From: F23-D06 sp045600525 | GTDB taxonomy: Bacteria; Bacteroidota; Bacteroidia; Bacteroidales; WCHB1-69 | Direction of reading: 5' to 3' | Length of the DNA: 62,802 nt | Assembly (NCBI GenBank): GCA_045600525.1 | Contig: JAZRYC010000162.1 | Span: 1-62,802 of the forward strand | Shown here: positions 51,859 to 61,187 of the stretch, piece after piece | How the letters are laid out: the number at the start of each line of letters is the position of its first letter | How positions within the stretch are numbered: position 1 is the stretch's first letter | Notes under the pieces: generated by a model | Database searches by the model: none | Seen by the model: the letters and a program-made list of their open reading frames with translations, nothing else | Told to the model about the DNA's origin: nothing | Program-made: the position numbers and the translations under genes

Positions 51859-53892
51859 ATGGATTTCAAACTTGTTTCATCATATCAGCCTTCCGGTGAT
51901 CAGCCTTCTGCCATTAAGCAATTGGTGGATGGACTGAATCGGGGGGATGAGGCGCAGACCCTGCTCGGAGTGACGGGCTCCGGAAAGACCTTCACGATTG
52001 CCAATGTGCTTCAGCAGGTGAATAGGCCCGCCTTGATTCTCAGTCACAATAAAACGCTTGCCGCCCAACTTTATAGTGAGTTCAAGCAGTTCTTTCCCGA
52101 CAACGCGGTGGAATACTATGTTTCATATTACGACTACTATCAACCGGAAGCCTATATTCCTACCACGAACACATATATTGAAAAGGATCTGTCCATTAAC
52201 GATGAGATTGAAAAGCTCCGTTTGCACACCACGGCCTCCCTGCTTTCCGGACGACGCGATGTGATTGTCATTGCTTCGGTTTCATGTATTTACGGCATCG
52301 GCAATCCGGATGATTTTGCCAAGAACGTCATTCATGTCCATACGGGTATGCTCATTGATCGAAACAAGCTTCTGCTGACCTTTGTGAACAGCCTCTATTC
52401 GCGCACGGAGTTGGAACTTCTGCCTGCGCAGTTCCGTGTGAAGGGAGATACAGTGGATATCTATCCTCCCTATAGTGACCATGCCTATCGCATTGTGTTT
52501 TTCGATGATGAGATTGAATCCATTTCGGAAATCGAAGCCCATACGGGGGGAACAATCAGTACGCTGGATCGAATAACCATCTATCCGGCCAGCATCTTCG
52601 TTACGACTCAACAGTCGATGAATGAAGCCATTGACCATATCAAAATAGACCTTGGCGAACAAATAAAATATCTCAAGTCTATTGGAAAACATTTGGAGGC
52701 TAAGCGTTTGGACGACAGAGTGAATTATGATGTGGAGATGATGAAGGAGTTAGGCTATTGCTCCGGCATTGAAAACTATTCCCGCTATTTTGATAAGCGT
52801 AAACCCGGGGAGCGTCCGTTTTGCATTTTGGATTTCTTTCCTGAAGATTTTGTGTTGATTGTTGATGAGAGCCACGTCACGGTGCCTCAGATAGGGGCCA
52901 TGTATGGTGGCGACCGCTCCCGCAAAATCAATTTGGTGGACTATGGGTTCCGACTTCCGGCGGCACTGGACAATCGGCCGCTGAAGTTCGATGAGTTTCA
53001 AAGCCTTATCGGGCAGACGATATTCATGAGTGCCACGCCGGCGGAATATGAGTTGCAGAAGTCTGGCGGGGTGGTTGTGGAACAGGTGGTGCGTCCGACA
53101 GGGCTGCTGGATCCGCCCATAGAGGTGCGCCCGGCCACCAACCAGGTGGATGACCTCTTGGCTGAAATTGAGGACACGGTGGATCAGAATGAGCGTGTGC
53201 TGGTGACGACGCTGACCAAACGTATGGCCGAGGAGCTGAACACGTATTTGATAAACATTGGAATTAAGTCCTGCTATATCCATTCCGATGTGGATACGTT
53301 GGATCGTGTGGAAATCCTAAAAGACCTGCGTTCCGGTGCCATTGATGTATTGGTGGGTGTAAATCTTCTGAGGGAGGGTTTGGATCTGCCCGAAGTGTCT
53401 TTGGTGGCGGTGATGGATGCCGATAAGGAGGGCTTTTTGCGTAATGAGCGTTCCCTGACACAGACGGCGGGAAGGGCGGCGCGCCACGTGAAGGGGCGTG
53501 TTATTTTCTATGCCAACCAGATAACGAAGTCGATGCAGGCCACAATGGATGAGACGGCGCGCCGTCGTGCCAAACAGATGGCCTATAACGATGAACACCA
53601 TATTACGCCACGAGGTGTGGTGAAGTCAGACGAGATGTTCCTTGCCGGAAATATTGAAGAGTCCGTCTCCATACAGATTGAAAAACAGAAGCAGGTGTAC
53701 GAAGCAAAAGAGGGTGCTTCCACAAAGGCGGCAGAAGAAGATATTCATTTGCTGAATTTGGAGCAATTAGAACAGCGCCGCAAGAAACTGCGTAAAGAGA
53801 TGGATAAGGCAGTGAAGGAATTGGACTTTGACGCGGCCGCTTATCTGCGTGATCGGCTGATAGAGGTGGATAGACGTATCAAAGACTATTAG
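51859..53892 (+). CDS. uvrB: Excinuclease ABC subunit B
   Basis: 677-residue helicase-like damage-verification protein of nucleotide excision repair. Walker A in LLGVTGSGKTFTIANV; the beta-hairpin region has YYDYYQPEAYIP; DEAD-like box in LIVDESHVTVPQ; helicase motif V/VI in VGVNLLREGLDLPEVSL and QTAGRAARHVKG. The C-terminal UVR domain has MDKAVKELDFDAAAYLRD, which contacts UvrC. Normal length. Downstream of the patatin gene; convergent with the LysM transglycosylase gene, whose end is only 10 bases away. Confidence 0.98.
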   Translation: MDFKLVSSYQPSGDQPSAIKQLVDGLNRGDEAQTLLGVTGSGKTFTIANVLQQVNRPALILSHNKTLAAQLYSEFKQFFPDNAVEYYVSYYDYYQPEAYIPTTNTYIEKDLSINDEIEKLRLHTTASLLSGRRDVIVIASVSCIYGIGNPDDFAKNVIHVHTGMLIDRNKLLLTFVNSLYSRTELELLPAQFRVKGDTVDIYPPYSDHAYRIVFFDDEIESISEIEAHTGGTISTLDRITIYPASIFVTTQQSMNEAIDHIKIDLGEQIKYLKSIGKHLEAKRLDDRVNYDVEMMKELGYCSGIENYSRYFDKRKPGERPFCILDFFPEDFVLIVDESHVTVPQIGAMYGGDRSRKINLVDYGFRLPAALDNRPLKFDEFQSLIGQTIFMSATPAEYELQKSGGVVVEQVVRPTGLLDPPIEVRPATNQVDDLLAEIEDTVDQNERVLVTTLTKRMAEELNTYLINIGIKSCYIHSDVDTLDRVEILKDLRSGAIDVLVGVNLLREGLDLPEVSLVAVMDADKEGFLRNERSLTQTAGRAARHVKGRVIFYANQITKSMQATMDETARRRAKQMAYNDEHHITPRGVVKSDEMFLAGNIEESVSIQIEKQKQVYEAKEGASTKAAEEDIHLLNLEQLEQRRKKLRKEMDKAVKELDFDAAAYLRDRLIEVDRRIKDY

Positions 53893-53902
53893 GGATAAAT
53901 TG

Positions 53903-55471
53903 TTATTTGCTCGGAATCCGAATCTTCTGTCCGATATTCACAGAATTGATGTTTGTGATGTGGTTGTATTTGGCCAATTCCGTGGCAGTTTTATTGTATT
54001 TCCGACCAATGGAGGACAGGGTGTCGCCTTTCTTAACCACGTAGATAATATCCGGTTTTTTCACAGGTGCCGGCTTGACGGTGTCTGTGGGGGCAACGGG
54101 CATGGTGTCCTTGACCACGAGGGTTGAATCAGCTACAACGGTGTTGGTAGAATCGGTGGTTGTGGAAACAGGGACTTTGACCACGGTGGTTTGCGCACGT
54201 CGTACCATCAGTCGCTGTCCTACTTTCAGGTAGTTGCTTCTGAGGTGGTTCATGGATTTCAACGCACTAACGGAAATGCCGTATTTGCGGGCAACAGAGG
54301 ATTGTGTTTCGCCTTTGCGGACGGTATGGTATTTGGCCGGAGTGGTTTGAACGATTTCTCCATCGCTATTGGTAGCAGGGGCGTTGAGGTCTTTTGCCGG
54401 CGCAAAATATTCGTCGTAATGATATTTTTCAATGGAATCTTTCAAATCAATAAAGCGAATCAGGTCGTTGGAACGCAGTCTGAGGGGATATGATTTCTTG
54501 AAGGCAGGGATGATTTCTCTCTTGTATTGGGGGTTTAAAGATTTGATTTCATCCTTGTTGATGTTCAGTACGGCGGCAATTTGGTCAAAATGCAGTTCCT
54601 TGTCCACCATGACGGTGTCCACGTCGGTGGGTATGGATAGGGTGGTGGGGGAGATGCCGTACAGGTTGTGGTAGGTCATCATGTAGTAGGCACCGATAAA
54701 GGCAGGAAAATAGTTCTGTGTTTCCTTGGGCAAATATGGACACACGCCCCAGAAATCCTTTTTCCCACCCGAACGTTGGATGGCTTTACGTACGTTTCCC
54801 GCACCGCAGTTGTAGGCAGAAATGGCTAATCCCCAGTCGTTGAAAATGTTGTATAGGTCGCGGAAGTGTCTGGCGGCAGCCTCGGTGGCCTTGTGGGGGT
54901 CGCGACGGTCGTCCACATAGGTGTCCACCTGCAATCCGTATAGTTTGCCAGTATTGTACATAAACTGCCAAATTCCGGTGGCGCCTGCCCGTGACACGGC
55001 GGTGGGATTCAAGGCGGATTCAATAATGGTGATGTAAATCAGTTCTTCGGGAACGTCGTACTTGTCAAAGATCTCGCGCATCCATGGATAGTAGTATTGA
55101 GCCAGTCCAAGAATGACGGAGGAGGAACGCTGGCGCTGCACGGAGTACAATTCGATAAAGCGCTTTACTCTGTCGTTGAAGGCCATGGGCACGGCAGTGA
55201 CAATCTTTGACAGCCGCTGGAATATCATGGTGTCGTTGTTGTCATATGCTGTAGTGTCGTCTTTTAAGGAAGAAAGAACAGAGTTCTTTTTGCTGATTTC
55301 GCTTTGAACGTACCAAATGTTCAGCATAGAGTCCATCACTCTGATTTCTTCGTCCATGTTTATTGCGGCAACGGGAACTTCCTTTTGAGCCGTATCGGCC
55401 ACAGGTTGTGCTGATAATGTGGCTGTTAGAAAAAATATGCAGAGCGATATGGATAAAAGTCTATATAGCAT
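53903..55471 (-). CDS. LysM-containing lytic transglycosylase, MltD-like
   Basis: 522 residues. Signal peptide MLYRLLSISLCIFFLTATLSAQ. The SLT (goose-lysozyme-like) catalytic domain is at ~150-300 with the catalytic Glu in YITIIESALNP and the ATGIWQFMYNTGKLYGL motif. Two LysM peptidoglycan-binding repeats follow: KYHTVRKGETQSSVARKYG and IYVVKKGDTLSSIGRKYN. The linker between them is Pro/Thr/Val rich. It should cleave murein in the periplasm. Resembles MltD but has no lipobox. Convergent with uvrB. Confidence 0.93.
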   Translation of the reverse strand: MLYRLLSISLCIFFLTATLSAQPVADTAQKEVPVAAINMDEEIRVMDSMLNIWYVQSEISKKNSVLSSLKDDTTAYDNNDTMIFQRLSKIVTAVPMAFNDRVKRFIELYSVQRQRSSSVILGLAQYYYPWMREIFDKYDVPEELIYITIIESALNPTAVSRAGATGIWQFMYNTGKLYGLQVDTYVDDRRDPHKATEAAARHFRDLYNIFNDWGLAISAYNCGAGNVRKAIQRSGGKKDFWGVCPYLPKETQNYFPAFIGAYYMMTYHNLYGISPTTLSIPTDVDTVMVDKELHFDQIAAVLNINKDEIKSLNPQYKREIIPAFKKSYPLRLRSNDLIRFIDLKDSIEKYHYDEYFAPAKDLNAPATNSDGEIVQTTPAKYHTVRKGETQSSVARKYGISVSALKSMNHLRSNYLKVGQRLMVRRAQTTVVKVPVSTTTDSTNTVVADSTLVVKDTMPVAPTDTVKPAPVKKPDIIYVVKKGDTLSSIGRKYNKTATELAKYNHITNINSVNIGQKIRIPSK

Positions 55472-55548
55472 GAATTGTATTTTCGTTACAAAAAAGAAGC
55501 AAAGTCGGGAAGATTATTAATCCATATTCCCATCATTGCTTGATGATT

Positions 55549-55580
55549 AAAAAAACTCCCATAGATATGTTTTTATGGGA
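55549..55580 (-). terminator. Terminator of the MORN-repeat gene
   Basis: TCCCATA (55557-55563) pairs with TATGGGA (55574-55580). On the minus strand the T-run follows at 55555-55549 after one G. Confidence 0.75.
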
Positions 55581-55609
55581 AAGGTTTAACTATTACTACG
55601 AAAAAAACC

Positions 55610-57106
55610 CTATTTTATTGTGTAGTCGTTCCATTTTATTTCGTTACCTTCTTTAAATAAGGTGGTTAGAACAACCACGCCATCTTCATTATATTGTGTC
55701 CAAGCACCTTCCTGTAGTCCCTTTTCGTATTTTCCAGTGGTTTTAATGTTTCCATTTTCCCAGTAGCTGGTGTATTTGCCATCCCGAATGCCTTGGTCGT
55801 ATCGAATTTCAAAGGCTATTCGACCGTTTTCATAGGTGGTTTTCCAGAGTCCTTCTTTTCTGCCGCCTTCATATTCGCCTTGCTCTTTGGCTTCGCCGTT
55901 ACGATAGAACCAGAGTCCTTCTTCATAGCCGGCGGTGTAGATTCCCTTGGTAAGGATTTGTCCTTCCTCGTCGTATTCCACGTATGGGCCGTCAAAATCC
56001 CCGTCGTCATATTGGGCTACGATCATGGAGTCGCCGGTGGGGTAGAACCAAATCCATTCACCGTCTTTCCGTCCCTTCTTATTATAGCTGCCGGTGATTT
56101 CCACTGTTTTGTCTGTAAAGTAGAATTCCCATTCGCCTACGGGAATGGAATTTTTGTATTTGCCCTTGGAGCGGAGTTCACCGGTGGGATAGTATTCTTT
56201 CCATAGTCCCTGGCGGAGGCCGTTGAGGTCGGTGATGCCTTCGTAGCGCAGCCATCCGTCTTGAAAGACATATCCCTTGATGATGTTTCCCGTGGTGTCA
56301 AATTCGCGTCGAATGCCGTCGGGTTTGTCGTTGTAGTAGGTAGCTTCAATGGAGGGGCGTCCGTTGCTGTGATAGGCCGTGCGCTTTTCCAACTGCTTGG
56401 TTTCCTTGGCGTCGGTAATCAGCAGGTCGTGCTCGTATTTTTCCACAAAGAGGAAGTTTCCGCCTTCGTCGTAGTGTTTGAAGAAACCGTGTTTCTTGTC
56501 GTTTAGGTAGTTGCCTTCCAACCGAAGGAATCCGTTTTCCCAAAAGAACTTCCATCCCCCTTGTTTCAAACCGAATTTGTCGGTTCGATTGATTCGCTCA
56601 CGTCGGCTCATGACGCCGTGGTAATAGTTTGTGACGGCAATCACCAATCCTGTGGAGTCGTATTCCTTCCCCATTCCGTGAGGTTTGCCTTCAAAGTAGG
56701 GAATGGATTTCTTTAGCCATCCAGCTTGATCATAGGTTCGCACAGCACCGATAATGGTGTCCTGCTGCCAGATGGATACGGTGTAGTCTTTGGCGGTATA
56801 TTGTATTTGTTCCCCCTCTTTTCTCCCATTCTGATAATTAACGGTCATCTGTTTCCTGCCTTCGCTGTAGAAGACCCAGATGCTGTCCAGTAGGAAGTTC
56901 TTTCGGTTTCCTTCGGAAAGAAGCCGTCCCTGAGGGTCATACGACTTCCACCAGCCGTCGGGCTTCCCATCTATGAGGATGCCTTCGCTGGATTTCACTC
57001 CCGATGGATAATAGAATATCTTATAGTGGTCGGGCAACAAAGTGTCTTGTGCTTGGCCGAGAAGGCATATTAGGGTTAGAAGAAATACCAGAAAGGGTTT
57101 GCTCAT
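55610..57106 (-). CDS. Exported MORN-repeat (YwqK-like) protein
   Basis: 498 residues. Signal peptide SKPFLVFLLTLICLLGQAQ. Nearly the whole mature protein is made of MORN-type repeats of ~23 residues, pattern GxWxxYxxxGxLxxxGxY, for example GLWKEYYPTGELRSKGKY and GAWTQYNEDGVVV. The related YwqK antitoxin family shares this repeat, but an antitoxin role is not implied here, since no toxin gene is adjacent and the protein is exported. It may be a periplasmic or surface scaffold. The ATG at 57106 is used rather than the upstream one, as it starts the signal peptide. Confidence 0.85.
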   Translation of the reverse strand: MSKPFLVFLLTLICLLGQAQDTLLPDHYKIFYYPSGVKSSEGILIDGKPDGWWKSYDPQGRLLSEGNRKNFLLDSIWVFYSEGRKQMTVNYQNGRKEGEQIQYTAKDYTVSIWQQDTIIGAVRTYDQAGWLKKSIPYFEGKPHGMGKEYDSTGLVIAVTNYYHGVMSRRERINRTDKFGLKQGGWKFFWENGFLRLEGNYLNDKKHGFFKHYDEGGNFLFVEKYEHDLLITDAKETKQLEKRTAYHSNGRPSIEATYYNDKPDGIRREFDTTGNIIKGYVFQDGWLRYEGITDLNGLRQGLWKEYYPTGELRSKGKYKNSIPVGEWEFYFTDKTVEITGSYNKKGRKDGEWIWFYPTGDSMIVAQYDDGDFDGPYVEYDEEGQILTKGIYTAGYEEGLWFYRNGEAKEQGEYEGGRKEGLWKTTYENGRIAFEIRYDQGIRDGKYTSYWENGNIKTTGKYEKGLQEGAWTQYNEDGVVVLTTLFKEGNEIKWNDYTIK

Positions 57107-57121
57107 GGGAGGGGATATATA

Positions 57122-57149
57122 AAAGGGCAAAGGAAAACCTCTGCCCTTT
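57122..57149 (-). terminator. Weak terminator between lipoprotein and MORN gene
   Basis: AAAGGGCA pairs with TGCCCTTT around an imperfect inner stem. The minus-strand T-run is short (four), so it may be partial or read through. Confidence 0.55.
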
Positions 57150-57170
57150 CATGCTGCATATTTGTGAATA

Positions 57171-57620
57171 TTATTTCGTACCCGTAAAACTGATGACTTC
57201 AACTCGGGTATTTAGGAGGTCGTTAAGGAGGGCGATGGTGTAGTACACGGTCATCTCAAGCGTGTTTCCGGTAAACTTAGCCTCAATGGTGATATCCTTT
57301 ACGGTTTCCGTAGCCGTGTCAATGTAGTTGTTAGAACCAGTGATGGATTCCAAGATGGTGGCGATATATTCTACGTTCTCACTTTTGCTTTGATAAACTC
57401 CTTCGGAAACATATTCTAAAGGCAGGCAATAATAAAGAAGGATACCGTTTTGAGATATCGGATTGTTGGAGATGGCCACGGTGCCTTGTTTGGTTCTGCC
57501 GTTTTGTTTGATAAAAGTGAAGGTTCCGGAATATTTGCCGGCATATTGCTTACCTTCGCCGTTTGTACAAGCGGTGAAACCAAGGACTAAAAGCAAAAAG
57601 ATAGGGAAAAGTTTTTTCAT
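57171..57620 (-). CDS. Hypothetical lipoprotein
   Basis: 149 residues. Lipoprotein signal MKKLFPIFLLLVLGFTAC (lipobox GFTAC). The mature domain looks beta-rich: GKYSGTFTFIKQNGRTKQG near the start and FTGNTLEMTVYYTI near the end, a pattern like small lipocalin-like Bacteroidota lipoproteins. Not matched to a named family. The frame extends to 57671, but only the ATG at 57620 gives a lipobox N-terminus. It lies upstream of the MORN gene in the same direction; own -7 box at 57661. Confidence 0.8.
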   Translation of the reverse strand: MKKLFPIFLLLVLGFTACTNGEGKQYAGKYSGTFTFIKQNGRTKQGTVAISNNPISQNGILLYYCLPLEYVSEGVYQSKSENVEYIATILESITGSNNYIDTATETVKDITIEAKFTGNTLEMTVYYTIALLNDLLNTRVEVISFTGTK

Positions 57621-57660
57621 TTGAATGAATTTAATAAGGTTATTATTTTTAATTGAGCGG

Positions 57661-57668
57661 CAAAAATA
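57661..57668 (-). promoter_or_regulatory. -7 box (TATTTTTG) for the lipoprotein gene
   Basis: Minus-strand TATTTTTG followed by CCGC, 40 bases before the start at 57620. Confidence 0.55.
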
Positions 57669-57751
57669 CAAAAAAAACGATAGTGTAAAATGTTAAAAAA
57701 CCTTATATGCAAAATGCTATGAAAGGGAATAGTGAGTTTCATCCTTTTTCG

Positions 57752-57759
57752 TATTTTTG
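57752..57759 (+). promoter_or_regulatory. -7 box (TATTTTTG) for porQ
   Basis: TATTTTTG followed by CGCC, 9 bases before the ATG at 57769, giving a very short leader. Confidence 0.55.
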
Positions 57760-57768
57760 CGCCTGCTT

Positions 57769-58869
57769 ATGAAGAATATTCAAAGACATATTTCTTTGCT
57801 ATTGTTGTTGTTCCTATTGGTCACAGGAAGTGCGCAGACGGGAGGCCGCGGTGTCTATAGCTTTTTGAATGTCAGTTATTCGCCTCGACTAACGGCGTTG
57901 GGTGGAAATATGATTTCGGTGCACGATGACGATCCGACGTTGTTGATCATGAATCCTTCCTATATTTCCAGTCGCCATAACAATACTCTTTCGTTGAATT
58001 TCACGGACTATTTTACCAATACCAACTATGCGTCGGCCCTGTATTCCCATACTTTCCAAAAGGTAGGAAGCTTTGCCGTGGAGATGCGGTATCTGGGATA
58101 TGGATCTTTTCGGGGTGTGGATGAGTCGGGCGTGGAGACCGGTAGCTTTTCCGCAGGTGATTATGCGCTGACGCTGGGATGGGGTCGTGAACTTTCTCCC
58201 AACTTTTCCATTGGCGCCAATTTGAAAATGATATACTGTGGATACGAATCTTATAACTCGTTTGGCTTGGCTGTGGATGTGGCGGGCAGCTACTATAATC
58301 CCGAGAAGAATCTTTCGCTGACGTTGTTGGCCAAAAACATAGGTTCCGAACTGAAGCCCTTTACTCCGGGAAACTTCGAGCTTCCGCCCTTTGATTTGCA
58401 GTTTGCCCTTTCGCAGCGCCTGCAACATGTCCCCTTTCGCTATCATATTTCCCTTCATGACCTGTATCGTTGGAATATGAACTATTATGGAGAGGACAAT
58501 CCCTTTATGCAGACAGACGCCATCACCAATACGTTGGTGTATCCTTCAAAGTCTGCGCAGTTCTTTGATAATTTCTTCCGTCACTTTGTGTTCGGGTTGG
58601 AAATAGAGCCGTCGAAGTATTTTTCCATACAGGCGGCCTATAACCATAATGCGCATCAGGAGATGAAAATATTGGCCCGTCGTTCCATGGGTGGTTTTTC
58701 CTATGGTCTGACGGTGCATGTGAAGGGAATATACTTTGGTTTTGCCCGCATGCACTATGCCCCGGGTGCCACCCCAAATTGTTTTTCCTTGGCGCTCAAT
58801 TTCGATGAACTTTCTAAACTGCACAAGCAGCATCAGGAGAAAAAGCTTCAGCGTGTGCAGAGTAATTAA
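57769..58869 (+). CDS. porQ: Type IX secretion system protein PorQ
   Basis: 366 residues. Signal peptide NIQRHISLLLLLFLLVTGSAQ, then GGRGVYSFLNVSYSPRLTALGG, the typical PorV/PorQ (FadL-like) opening, broken here for length. The rest is strand-rich with many aromatic turns and no Cys-rich part; an outer-membrane beta-barrel is expected. In Porphyromonas, PorQ helps deliver T9SS cargo with PorU/V/Z. The frame starts earlier at a TTG that overlaps the promoter box, so the ATG is chosen. Followed 18 bases later by a DegT-family aminotransferase. Confidence 0.92.
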   Translation: MKNIQRHISLLLLLFLLVTGSAQTGGRGVYSFLNVSYSPRLTALGGNMISVHDDDPTLLIMNPSYISSRHNNTLSLNFTDYFTNTNYASALYSHTFQKVGSFAVEMRYLGYGSFRGVDESGVETGSFSAGDYALTLGWGRELSPNFSIGANLKMIYCGYESYNSFGLAVDVAGSYYNPEKNLSLTLLAKNIGSELKPFTPGNFELPPFDLQFALSQRLQHVPFRYHISLHDLYRWNMNYYGEDNPFMQTDAITNTLVYPSKSAQFFDNFFRHFVFGLEIEPSKYFSIQAAYNHNAHQEMKILARRSMGGFSYGLTVHVKGIYFGFARMHYAPGATPNCFSLALNFDELSKLHKQHQEKKLQRVQSN

Positions 58870-58887
58870 TGTCTAATTTTGTTAAAA

Positions 58888-60084
58888 ATGATTTCTTTTT
58901 CCCCTCCCCATATTGATGATAAGATTTTGGCGGAAGTAGTTGCCGCCTTGAAATCCGGATGGATTACCACAGGACCGCGTACGAAGCATTTTGAACAGAT
59001 GTTGGCCGATTTCTGCGGTGTGCGTCGCGTGTTGGGCGTATGCTCTGCTTCTGCTGGATTGGAACTCATGCTGCGCTGGTTCGGCATTGGCCCGGGCGAT
59101 GAAGTGATTGTTCCCGCCTATACCTATACCGCCACTGCCGAAGTCGTTGTCCATTGTGGTGCCACACCGGTCATGGTGGATGTGAAGGAGGATTTTTTGA
59201 TTTCAGTGGATAAAATCCGACAGGCAATCACGCCGCGTACGAAAGTCATTATGCCGGTGGATATTGCCGGCATGCCCTGCGATTATGATGAAATTAACGC
59301 TTTGGTGAAGGATCCTGATATCCGCAGAATGTTTGCTCCTTCCAATGATCGTCAGCGACAACTCGGCCGAATCCTTGTGCTATCAGATGCGGCGCATTCC
59401 CTGGGGGCGCATTATAGGGGAAAACGGGCAGGAGCCTTGACGGACATAACTGTTTTTTCCTTCCATGCCGTAAAGAATCTCACCACGGCCGAAGGAGGAG
59501 CGATATGTCTCAACCTGCCTGACCCATTTGAAGCCGATGCTTTATATAAATATCTGTGTACCTATTCTCTCCATGGTCAGTCAAAGGATGCTCTGGCCAA
59601 AACGCAGGTGGGCAATTGGCGCTATGATGTGATGGAATGCGGCTATAAATGCAATATGACGGATATGGCGGCAGCACTCGGCATTGTGGAATTAGAACGA
59701 TATGACCGCGAAATACTGAAGCGCCGCAAAGAGATTTTTGACGCCTACACAAAGGCTTTTCAAGGGGATGACCGATTTCAGATTCCCTCTTATGAAACGA
59801 CCGATAAATGCACTTCTTTCCATGTGTATGCCCTTCGCCTAAAGGGTGTTTCCGAAGCACAACGCGATGCTGTGATGCAGCGTATTTTTGAGCAGGAAGT
59901 CAGTGTCAATGTGCATTTCATACCACTTCCCATGCTCACAGCCTATCGGAATATGGGCTACCGAATGGAGGATTATCCTGTGACGTATGATAACTATTCG
60001 CGGGAGATCAGTCTGCCGGTATATTATGATCTCACAGATGAGCAGGTGCAAACCGTGATAGAGGCGGTTCGCCGCGCTGTTTAG
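58888..60084 (+). CDS. DegT/DnrJ/EryC1/StrS family sugar aminotransferase
   Basis: 398-residue PLP enzyme that aminates nucleotide-linked keto-sugars. Landmarks: FSPPHIDDKILAEVVAALKSG, GWITTGPRTKHFEQ, GPGDEVIVPAYTYTATAEVV, VLSDAAHSLGA with the PLP Asp, and VFSFHAVKNLTTAEGGA with the Schiff-base Lys; MTDMAAALGIVELER is also typical. Family is certain, exact sugar is not; the N-terminus resembles ArnB/PglE-type members. It starts 18 bases after porQ, so an operon is likely. In Porphyromonas the T9SS gene porR encodes an aminotransferase of this superfamily needed for the A-LPS that anchors cargo; a parallel role is possible but unproven. Its stop overlaps the convergent permease gene by 4 bases. 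Confidence 0.93.
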   Translation: MISFSPPHIDDKILAEVVAALKSGWITTGPRTKHFEQMLADFCGVRRVLGVCSASAGLELMLRWFGIGPGDEVIVPAYTYTATAEVVVHCGATPVMVDVKEDFLISVDKIRQAITPRTKVIMPVDIAGMPCDYDEINALVKDPDIRRMFAPSNDRQRQLGRILVLSDAAHSLGAHYRGKRAGALTDITVFSFHAVKNLTTAEGGAICLNLPDPFEADALYKYLCTYSLHGQSKDALAKTQVGNWRYDVMECGYKCNMTDMAAALGIVELERYDREILKRRKEIFDAYTKAFQGDDRFQIPSYETTDKCTSFHVYALRLKGVSEAQRDAVMQRIFEQEVSVNVHFIPLPMLTAYRNMGYRMEDYPVTYDNYSREISLPVYYDLTDEQVQTVIEAVRRAV

Positions 60085-61157
60085 TTCAAACTCACTCTCG
60101 GGTCGAGCCACCCGTAAATGATGTCGCACAGGATATTGATGATGATGAGCACAATGGACACATACAGCAGCGAGCCCATCACCACAGGAAAATCGTATTT
60201 GTCCAAAGCATCCACGATAACGACGCCCATTCCTTTCCAGTCGAAGATGTACTCCACAAAGACGGCTCCGGCGAGCAACCCGGCTAGCCAGCCGGAAATG
60301 GCGGTCACTACTGGATTGAGTGCGTTCTTCAAAGCATGTTTCATGATGATGGTGCCTTTGGACAGTCCCTTGGCTTTGGCCGTACGGATGTAGTCTTGCG
60401 ACAAGACATCCAAAAGGGAGTTCTTGGTCAGTTCCACTACGACGGCCAACGGACGGATGCCCAAAGTGACGGCCGGCAGAATCAGGTTCTTTAAATCCAA
60501 GTATTGTCCGGTTCCGTAATCATCTACCGTGTAGAGGCTGCCAAACATACTTAACCCTGTCACATCGGACAACAGGAAGGCAAACACCCACGCAAAGAGT
60601 ATGGCGGCGAAAAAAGAGGGCACGGACATGCCGAGAACTGAAAACACCAGCGCCACGTGGTCAAACCAGGTGTCTTTGAATAGGGCACAGAAAATGCCGA
60701 TGATGATGCCCACGATGAGGGCAAGGACAATGGAGACAATGGCCAGCAACACGGTCTTTGGAAATGCCTCCGTGATAATCTCACCAACAGGTCTTTTACT
60801 TTGGTACGAGCGACGAAGATAGGGTGCTTTTAAAACGACAGCGGATTTGGGCAGTGGCAGAATCTTCACGTAGTGGTAGTCATTGTCGTCCAAGTAGAAG
60901 AAGGATTCCTTGTCTTGGGTTTTGTACCACGACAGGGGCGACACGTCGTTGAGGTAGGCTAAATATTGCACTCCGAGAGGCAGGTCCAATCCCATTTCTT
61001 TGCGGATGGCCTCTTCGGTTTGCAGGTCGCTGCGCTGCCCCATCATCATGCGGGCCGGGTCCGACGGCAGCACGGTGAATAGGAAGAACACCAGCGTCAC
61101 TACGCCGAGCATCAGCAACAAACCATACAATATTTTCTTAACAATGTATCGAAGCAC
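60081..61157 (-). CDS. ABC transporter permease, OppB/DppB family
   Basis: 358-residue inner-membrane permease for peptides or similar solutes. N-terminal helix LLLMLGVVTLVFFLFTVLPSDPARMMMG is the typical OppB opening (given in part). A long ~110-residue external segment separates helices 1 and 2. The permease core carries PAVTLGIRPLAVVVELTKNSLLDVL and DYIRTAKAKGLS, the EAA loop for the ATPase. Usually an OppC permease follows; here the next gene is on the other strand, so it stands alone in this window. Confidence 0.93.
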   Translation of the reverse strand: MLRYIVKKILYGLLLMLGVVTLVFFLFTVLPSDPARMMMGQRSDLQTEEAIRKEMGLDLPLGVQYLAYLNDVSPLSWYKTQDKESFFYLDDNDYHYVKILPLPKSAVVLKAPYLRRSYQSKRPVGEIITEAFPKTVLLAIVSIVLALIVGIIIGIFCALFKDTWFDHVALVFSVLGMSVPSFFAAILFAWVFAFLLSDVTGLSMFGSLYTVDDYGTGQYLDLKNLILPAVTLGIRPLAVVVELTKNSLLDVLSQDYIRTAKAKGLSKGTIIMKHALKNALNPVVTAISGWLAGLLAGAVFVEYIFDWKGMGVVIVDALDKYDFPVVMGSLLYVSIVLIIINILCDIIYGWLDPRVSLN

Positions 61158-61179
61158 CGCAAGGGTTTTTGAAAGGGCG

Positions 61180-61187
61180 CAAAAATA
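61180..61187 (-). promoter_or_regulatory. -7 box (TATTTTTG) for the OppB-type gene
   Basis: Minus-strand TATTTTTG followed by CGCCC, 22 bases before the start at 61157. Confidence 0.55.

Noticed and set aside
55610..57106. Calling the MORN-repeat protein an antitoxin (YwqK)
   Set aside because: The protein is exported and no toxin gene is adjacent; repeat similarity alone does not support that role.
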